Below, one piece after another: positions 52,801 to 61,800 of a DNA stretch of 64,000 nt; position 1 is the stretch's first letter; every line of letters begins with the position of its first letter. This DNA comes from Rhyacichthys aspro (Eukaryota; Chordata; Actinopteri; Gobiiformes; Rhyacichthyidae). The notes below the pieces were generated by a model. That model made no database searches. It saw nothing but the letters and a program-made list of their open reading frames with translations, and was not told the DNA's origin. Position numbers and translations under genes: made by a program. The stretch is taken from NCBI GenBank assembly GCA_036850595.1, contig CM072160.1, forward strand, positions 11,449,906 to 11,513,905, in the 5' to 3' direction.

Positions 52801-55800
52801 GTAGGAAAAACTGAGCAACCCTATGAAATCCAAGGAGGAATGCCGAGGCCAGAGAAACAATATCCAATAGCCAAACCAGCTCTAGAAGAATTAATGAAAA
52901 CTATGGCAGAATTGGAGGAATTGGGAGTGATTAGAAAAGAAAATAACCCACCTACTATAATGCCCATACAAGCGGTAGGGAAAAAGGACGGCACCTACCG
53001 ACCGGTCCATAATCTAAAAGCATTAAACAGGGTCACAATCAAAGACACAAGGCCCCTAATAAACCCTCAACACTCATTGAGGAATTTACCACCAGGAAAG
53101 TTTAAAACATGCCTGGATTTAGCAAATGGATTTTGGTCCATCCCGTTAACTGAAACCTCCCAACTAAAAACTGGATTCATGTTAGGAAGACAGGGTTATG
53201 TCTGGACGAGACTGCCACAGGGATTTGTAAATAGTCCAAATGTCTTCCAGCGAACTATGGAAGAAATACTGGCAGGACTGCCAGTAATGATATACATAGA
53301 TGATGTGTACTTCTGTAATGACACAGAAGAAGAGCATTTGGACCTACTGTCAAAAGTAATAGAACGCCTCACCTCGGCTGGACTAAAATTGGGCCTTAAA
53401 AAATGTGAAATAGGGCAATTTTCGGTAAAATATTTAGGATTCAGGATAACAGGGGAACAAAGAACCGTGGATCCTGATTATTGGGAAAATATAAAAGACC
53501 CAGAAACAATTCTAGAGTTAGAGAAATCTCTGGGCAAACTGGTATATGTGTCAGCACACATACCTCAGTTCGCACAAAAGGTAGCACCGCTGCATAAAAT
53601 GAAAAGAGGAGTACGAAAAGTGGACACTTCCGGACCAAAAAGAAAAATAGTAACTACAGACTTTAAACTAAGCGATGAACAAAAAATGCAGTACAAAAGG
53701 GTCATGCAGCATTGCAGAGAAACCTCCCAAGAGCTTGACCTCAGAAGGGAAGGACAGCCAATTTATGTCCACACTATCTGTGATGAAGAAGGAGGAACTG
53801 CCTTCTTGAAGGAAGGTCCAAAGGCTAAACCATTTATGATCCTATCCGTTGCATGGACACCTACAGAAACCAAATACACAGACTTAGAGAGGGAGCTTGA
53901 GCTTCTATTTCGAGTGTTCAAATCCACTATCAGATACGAAGGAGAAGTGCCTGTATATGTAAAGACGAACCAGGAAATAATAAAGGACTGTCAAAAGGAA
54001 CTATGGAAACAGCCCGAGCACAAATATCCCGCTGGCAAAAATGGGAAATGATGCTCACAAACCCCCTTTGGTGCTTTTCGAACAACAAAAAGAAAACCCC
54101 TTCAAAGCCGGAGCAGGACCCAGTGCCAGAGCACTATGATTGGGAAATCTATACAGATGGCTCTAAAACTACAAGAGATGAAAAAGGAAAATGGGCCTTC
54201 ATGGCCTACTACAAAGGGAAAAAGATATGGGAAGATTCAGGTTACACTGAAGGAACAGCCCAAACCACGGAAGTACAGGCGGCTTTGGAAGCCCTAGCTT
54301 TCATGGATAAAAGAAAGATCAGACGAGCACGGATGATCACAGATAGCATGTATGTGTATCAAGGTCTGTTGCAAGACCTTAAGATTTGGCAACAAACTGA
54401 CTATCAGAATTATAAAGGAAAAGATTTAGCCCATAAAGATAAATGGACAGTAATAGCACAGCTGCTTCAGGGAAAGAAATTAAAAGTAGAACACATTAAC
54501 AGCCACACCGCATCAACCAGCACAGACGCTTTGAGAAATGATGAAGTAGACAGAATCGCGCAGGGCCGTGTGGCTTTTGTAACAGGAAATGCGCTGTGTT
54601 TCTTACCAGCTGCATGGAAAGCCACGACAGGTTACGATGTGCCGACAGCTGAAACTAGACAGTTTTTAAAGGCCCTACACGAGGCTTTGGGCCATGCTGG
54701 GCAGGAAAGATGCAAGCGTTATTTGAAAAAGAACAACATTGCGGTAACCAGCTACAGACAAGAGTTTGCAAAACAAAAACGAGCATGCATCGTATGTGCA
54801 GAAAAAGACGGTCTGCCGAGACAAGAAAAAACCGCACTACCCATTAAAACAACAGAACCAGGTTTACACTTTTCAGCAGATGTAGGATATCTGCAGACAG
54901 ACAAAAAACATGACAAAATATTGGTGGTGACTGACAATGCTGGAGGGGCTGCAATGGTGTTTCCTATGTGGAAGGTTACAGGGGCAGAGATAATAAAACA
55001 CTTATCTCTATTTTTTTCAGGACAGCCTAGGGCTCAGTCACTGAGAATGGATAATGCTAAACAGTTTAAAAATGCGAAAGTACTGTCATTCCTTTCTGAG
55101 CTAGGCGTCACGCCGGTATGGTCGATAGCATATCAATCCCACACTAATGGGGTGGCCGAAAGGATGATTAGAAACGCTAAAGAACTAATAGCAGTAATGG
55201 GACAAAAGTGGGGGACCCCGGCTAACATCACAAAATTAAATCAGATGCTAAGTAGAGAAAAGCTAAACGATAAAACTAACTCTGCACCTATTGCCCCTGT
55301 CTTTCAGGAGGACGATTTGGTGTGGGTAAAAAGGAAACTTCCGGACGGAAAAACCGAGGAGTTAAAGGGTCGAATAGCATCTAGAACAGGAAACGTAATA
55401 CATTTAAAGGATGGCCGAAGGGTGCACCCCGACCAGCTCAGGCACAGGGCCGAGCAGGAACAATGACAAGGTAACTAGGGGAGAAAGCCAGGCTGACTCA
55501 GTAACTCTAGTAGATAGGGGCTACTTGACCAGGGGGCTGTTGATCCTCTCTGCGTACAACGGGCGAGTCAGGGCTGGCAAGATTCCCCCGGGGTCCGCCC
55601 CGGGGACCCAAACAATCTGGGAGTCTTACACTCCTGGACACTGCGTATTTTGTGACCATCAAGTCTTTCTGTCCCTATGGGAGGGGGTCAGGAGAGAAAG
55701 GCCTGTCCTGCCTCCAACACAACAGGATGGGGACTTCAGAGGAGTAGAATTGGCTGGGAAATTCAAAGTAACTATTTGTAAAGTTTGTTGGCCTCTAAGA

Positions 55801-58800
55801 GGACAATCCTGGGACATAGTGAGGTGTGATCACCGGTCGGATAGCTGTCAGTGTAAAATAATGACGGGGGGATGGGTCCCGTGTACAGACCAACCCTCCT
55901 CTGGGAGGATTCCTGTATCTGTGTTGGCCTATCGCGAGACGACACTGGGAACAGACAGGCACCAGGTGTACACTCAGCTGCAGGATCAATTCCCTACTTT
56001 GATAAAAGCCAGGGTCCTAGAGATGATTCAAGGAAAAAAACAGCTGGTTAAAACTGTTAAAGGCTTTGGCCGTATAATATCGGAATTATGGCCAACAGGG
56101 GAAGAACCAAAAGACTCACATAAATGGGCAAGGCTTCCCACTAGTGGGGAACAGAATGATTGGATCACTACAGGGACACGGCCCGATCCTGAGGGAACGA
56201 TAATTTTGGAAAATTTTGAAAAGCACATAGAAGTGAAACAACAGAAGTTTAATTGGGCACAGAGGGCCTTAGGCCGACAGGGAGAATACGGGATGTGCCT
56301 TGTAAAGATGCACAGGATAATAAAGCGTTCGAAGGAGAGGGAACCCCGAGACCCTCATTATGGGATTTAGCTGGGAAATGCAGGACGAATCCTGTCTCAC
56401 CGATAAAAGCCTTCTCTATTACCCCGTGAACCGGGTAACTCGAGAGAGAATGCTGACCTTTCTGGAAACTCGAGGCCTAAATTGCGATGGGCCACCAACT
56501 ATTAAACCGGAAGGGTGGGACGAGATCTGGGAAGCAGAATTAAGAAGTAGGAATCTGTCCAAGCCTTGGTGCCGCTTCGAGCAGGCCGTCTTTGCGATGC
56601 CGGCCATCCCGAAGAAGCGGAAGGTTAGAATCATGGTTAAAACAGAATAAAGTGTACTAATCGGTGTCCTCTTTATATTTTAGATGGAGTCAGAGAGGGA
56701 CACCGATCTGTCAGGTTGTGAATCAGGAGATTCCAGAGCCAAATTTAAACTCCATAAAAGGATTTCAAGATTAGGGAGTGTAGGGAGAAAAGTGAGAGAA
56801 CTTTACGAGGAAAAATTGGAAAGATTGGCCTCCAAGAAAAAAATAAGATTAGCGTGGAAAAAGGCAATACTATTTGGACTAATCGTCCTGTCCGCTGTGT
56901 GGGTGGTTATAGTAACGGCATATCTCGGAGGAGAGATGGAAAAAAGCAATAGGTATGAGTGGAGACAAGAGTGGACTATAAGAAACTTTACTGAGATAAG
57001 TCTAGAATACAGGGAATTCCCCTACCCATGCTTCGATGATCTGGGAGATCAGGCTGGGAATGTGACAAACTATCAACGTCGGTGGACGCAAATACATCTA
57101 AATGCATCCGGATACACTCCTAATACAACTAACATTGAAGGATGTTCCAATCAGACCACCTGGGTAAAAGTAATGAAGGAAATAGGAATAGGGAATTCCA
57201 GTGCTACAGTATCTGAAAAATGTGTTCTACAAAGCGCGGAAATCAGAGAAGGGAAAGTAGCTGGATGGGCATTTTGCTCCAGGAGGCGTGAAGACAGGAC
57301 AGAGACGTGCATGCGAGTTGGAGTAATAGTAGTAGGACAAGTCTCGAGAGCACGTATAGAGAAAATAACGACTAATTGTACCAATAAAACGGCCCCGAAC
57401 GACACCAACGAGTCCTGGGTGTTGGGTGAAGCCGCATTAAATTCTACAGCCCAGGTGACGAACGCTACTATAATATGGAAAAATAGTACTAGACTCCAGC
57501 AGAGGCGCCATAGGCGGCGCCACACAGGGAATGGAGGATGTGATTGGGATCTTCCCAAGCCACCCTCCTATCCCAATACCTCCCAACTAGTTACGGTGCC
57601 ATTCACAATTTTTAGGGGACATCTGTCATGGGATAATGTGACATCACAACTCAATTCCTCCCCAATAACCAAAGAATTGATAGCAGTATACAATGGCACG
57701 TGCGGCTGGAGAAACTCGGATGTCACTTATGTCAGCTGGATACTCCCAAACTTCTTGCATCCCAACATCACTAGACATTTTGGAGATGATAGCTTTTCAC
57801 TGGCTCAATGCACCAATATATTTGAGTCAGGATGGCAAAATCAAATCCACTCTCGCATACCAAACAATGCGTCCTGTCCCTGTCATGGCCTGAATTGCAA
57901 AAAACTAGAGGCCACCACAAACTCCTCAACACGGCTAATGCAGCTGTTTATTTTGGCCCAACTAGAAGCAATGACGATCTCCAAAAGATACAAAGGGGAC
58001 CTGTCTAGTGATTACCTGCTTATGCCTTGGGTCATTTTTAATGGCACTCATTTTAAATTTGAAATGAAACCAAGTTGGGATTTTTATCTAACTCGATCTG
58101 GCTCTTATGTGAATCGTGACAACCAGCAAATTACTTATGTATGGGCAGGCAGGGAAAACAAATTGTTGCACTACCGTATACGGAGCATCAGGGATAGGAT
58201 TTTTGTATCCCCAGTAGACGGCTCGTCAGTGGACGCTCTTACATATCGAGCCCAATACACTGCTAAAGACCAGACCTTAGTGATAGAAAAACAATATGCC
58301 CGCCCTGACCATAGAGAGTCATTCGGAAAATTTTACACCTCTGGCTGGTGGAAGGCAGGGGTAATCAATTTTAAGAACCTCCTGCAGTGCGTGAATGTAA
58401 ATGCCAAAGTAGTCCTGAGTAAAAATAACGAACATATAGCCTACAGAACTGAAATAAACTCAGAAGCAATGAAACCGATGAGAAATAACAAAATATGGGG
58501 CGCTAATTCATCAAAAACCAACCTTGAAGTTTACTGTCTGGGGCACATAACGCCGTTTTGGGAACAGGTTGGAAGAGGTTTTACCATGCTTGGAGGACAA
58601 ACAAAAGATGCTTTTGAGAAGCTTGGAAAAGACATTGTGAATACGGCAGTGGCTGCTGGAAAAGGAATTGTCTCCTTTTGGAATTCAATTTGGGGATGGA
58701 TAAAGAATGTTCTTATCGGGTTAGCAGTGTTTCTGCTTTGTGTTGTTATTACTTTCACATGCTTGAAAGTGGGGTTAAAAGCCCTCTGTAGACGCGTCTG

Positions 58801-61800
58801 TGCAGCCACGCGTCTGGCTGACGAAAAACCACAACGGAAGCCGTCGCGGCGAACCCCTGCTCGCGGCAGGAAGTGACCCGTGGTTGAACCTCATACCAGG
58901 TGAAGATAAATATCAGCTGTACACACTCTAAATCCCTCATACCTTTTCCAACCAAGAGACCTGCATTCTTAGAGCAAGAACCCTTCAGAACAATGGCAAG
59001 CAATAATAGCACTGACGCCAGAGACATGGCTACCGACTCGACTTTGCAACGACACCCTGTGTTCTGGATTAGGGGGTCTTATGGGCATATCAAACCACTG
59101 ACCTCGTGGGATCTGCGAAGGGGATCTCATGGCCAGATAGTCCGGTGCAGCCCGGGGAGTCGTCAAAGTCTTTATGCTATAGATACTCAAAAAGAAAAAG
59201 TACTCAGGGAACAACTGATTTCACGACTGTCGGCAATAAATCAACTTTCCAGCTACCAGTCTCAAGGAGAGCGGAGAGGCTGCTCAACCAGGACTTTTCA
59301 GATACCGTGTTGTGGTCGAGTGCAGTTAGTAGAAGGATTGAGTGATAACGGGGCACCATTCTCTTATCTGGTGGGGAGAACCAGTGTGTTGAGGAAAACG
59401 CGGACCTGGGCTGAGCAGGATGACAACAAAACCAGAAAAATCAAAGAACCAGCGCCATCATCGGCCCCTTCTGTCCCAGGTCCGTGCAGTATATCAACAA
59501 AGCCTCTGGATGGGACACATGGAGAACCCCCAGGAAGCTCCTCTTCCCGATGACCCCGAAGAGCCAGATTGGGAATTTAACACAAATCTCGACCTTTCTG
59601 ACGGACTCCTATGGGAGGATCTGTTGGGAGGTCCATTGTCCCCCTTTGACCCTGACACTGCATTTGACCTTAATAGCTTGTTGGACTAATCCTGATACTA
59701 GATCTGGGAGGACCTGCTCTCCTTTGAAAGACTGTGGTTGGAGCTCTATTACGTGCACACTCACGGAAATAAAATTATCAAATGGATTAAGAATATGGAA
59801 AAATAATATAGAACCATTAGGAGGTGTGATGTATGTATTAGAAAAAAGATTTAAATACCCCATGAAAGTAATCTTTACATCGCATGGAACCCCATCTCAA
59901 TGTAATCTTCCCCACATCAGAGGTTGTGTAAAAACTTTTCAGTTTCCTGAGTACTATAACTGTTTTTATTCAGCAGTAACTGTTGTATGGAATTATCGCT
60001 CGCCTGTCATTTATGTTGAATGCTCATGTGGCAAATGCCATAGAAGTACTGGTCGTTATTGCAGAAACGCAGTGGCAATAGAACTTTGCCCTTAGAAGTA
60101 AAACTTGTACCTTTTCAAAGTTGTCAAGGGAGGGTGTAGTAGGATGTGACAACATTGAAAAAGCATTTATAATCAAAATAGGTCTATATACTCACATGCT
60201 ATTCAGCTATTATTATTATTGTTATTATTAAGGAATAAGTACTTATATATCTATTTGCATTTGCGTGTTGTTGTTTTCAGTAACTGTTTTTCATATATAA
60301 TTATGTGTAACTCAGTACATTGTCATAACCTGTAATGGTATACTGTCAAACTCTGTGAACTGACAAATTTTGTGAATGGATGTAATGACATTTCTTTTGC
60401 TGTTCGAGATGATACTGTATAAACCAGGTATCTTTATTTTATCACTTTTTCTTTTATTCTTTATCATTTGTGAAAGTGCTCATGTTGTTAAGTGAACTTA
60501 CTGCAACAGTTTCCTGTTGCCCTTATACAGAGTTTGTCGCACTCGCACCGCAACAGTTTCCTGTTGCCCATGTAAGGAGTCTGTCACACTCTCAGGTCTT
60601 CCGGTCTTGCTGTATAAATATGTGCTGCTCAAATTCAGCAGTGCCTTCTCATTGAGCAATCTTTGAGCTAGGTCTTATCCCGTTGCCTTATATTGGTGAT
60701 CGTGGCCCCTCTGGGAATATTAGAAAAAAAAAAAAAATAAAACTACAAGACTGGGTTCCTGAGTAAAGTGACAAACTTTACAAGGGAATACGCTGCCTTA
60801 ACGACTGCGCTAGCCACGACTTCAGGTCTATAAGCACTAGCCATAAAGTCGACAGGAGTGAGACCCCATCTGTAGTATTGTCGTGTTTTATTGTTTGTCT
60901 GTCTTGTCTTAAATAAAAACAAACCAGCGGAAATAAAAGAACTTTATTTCCAAGGTTGAAAAGAACATATTTGTTCGTCTGAGTGTTTGTGAGAATCTGC
61001 CAGCGAGCCCTGACTCAGCTCCCAGTTGAGAGAGTCACTGGTCTACAAGTTGACGCAGAGGCCTGGAACAGCAGCCCACGATAAATCATCATCAGGTGAG
61101 TGACCGTGACGCTGAACCTGTGAATACACAAGGGGAAATCATTGGGCCCTGGTCAAGTCAGTATAAAATAGGTTGGAACACTGTGGTAATAACCAGCTCC
61201 TAATTAAAAATAAAAAGGGTTAATAATAGCAGAAAGTAATAATTTAGGAACCAGGTTCTTGAATTAAGAAAGTGAAGAAAAGGGAACTCTTTAAGAGAAT
61301 AATAAATCTGCCTATATTACCATCAGATCCCCCTCAGAGAGGTGAAGGCTGTACTAACTTATAGACACTGATAGAATAAAAAACAGAGTAATAAGGTGTA
61401 CTAAATAGTGATACAAGCGAGACCATTCTGGAACCTTCGCCGCTCGCTACAGTTACTATTATTTATATATTGTATGCAATAACAATGAATTCATGGAATG
61501 TGCTTGATATTTGGTATCAACATTTCAGGTGTTTCAACAAGAGATTGACGGAAAAGGAGTCTGTTTGGATTTTATTATTCCAGTCAGTAGGGAAACAATT
61601 GTGACTGATGCCAAAAAAGCTGCATTAGCAATTCAAGCTTCCACTGCAAGAGTGATTTTGATATTTTGTTGGTATACAGATGTACGACAGGTGTTTATAG
61701 AACTGGTTAAAAGAAATGTAGGTGAAGACTTAACATTGATCAACCCTTGCTAAAAAAAATTCTAGTTATCCTTTTATTTCATGTGAATATTTTCAGATCA

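Larger units (their letters stand above)
47845..61451 (+). mobile_element. Near-complete endogenous retrovirus (13.6 kb), very recent insertion
   Basis: Order: 5' LTR 47845-49161, primer binding site, leader, gag, pol in two frames, two accessory ORFs, env, three overlapping 3' ORFs, polypurine tract, 3' LTR 60135-61451. The LTRs are the same length and begin TG and end CA; I found one mismatch between them (48442 T, 60732 A, in an A-rich run). It is flanked by GTTAC duplications and lies in the same orientation as the host receptor gene. Its length, LTR splice donor, absence of a Gag zinc knuckle and Env leader resemble spumaviruses. The Lys3-type primer site and the macro domains in Gag do not match any genus I know. 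I infer a spuma-related or unclassified fish retrovirus. Only pol is visibly damaged. Confidence 0.96.

Noticed and set aside
57151..57558. 135-aa open frame antisense to env
   Set aside because: Shadow of the intact env frame.
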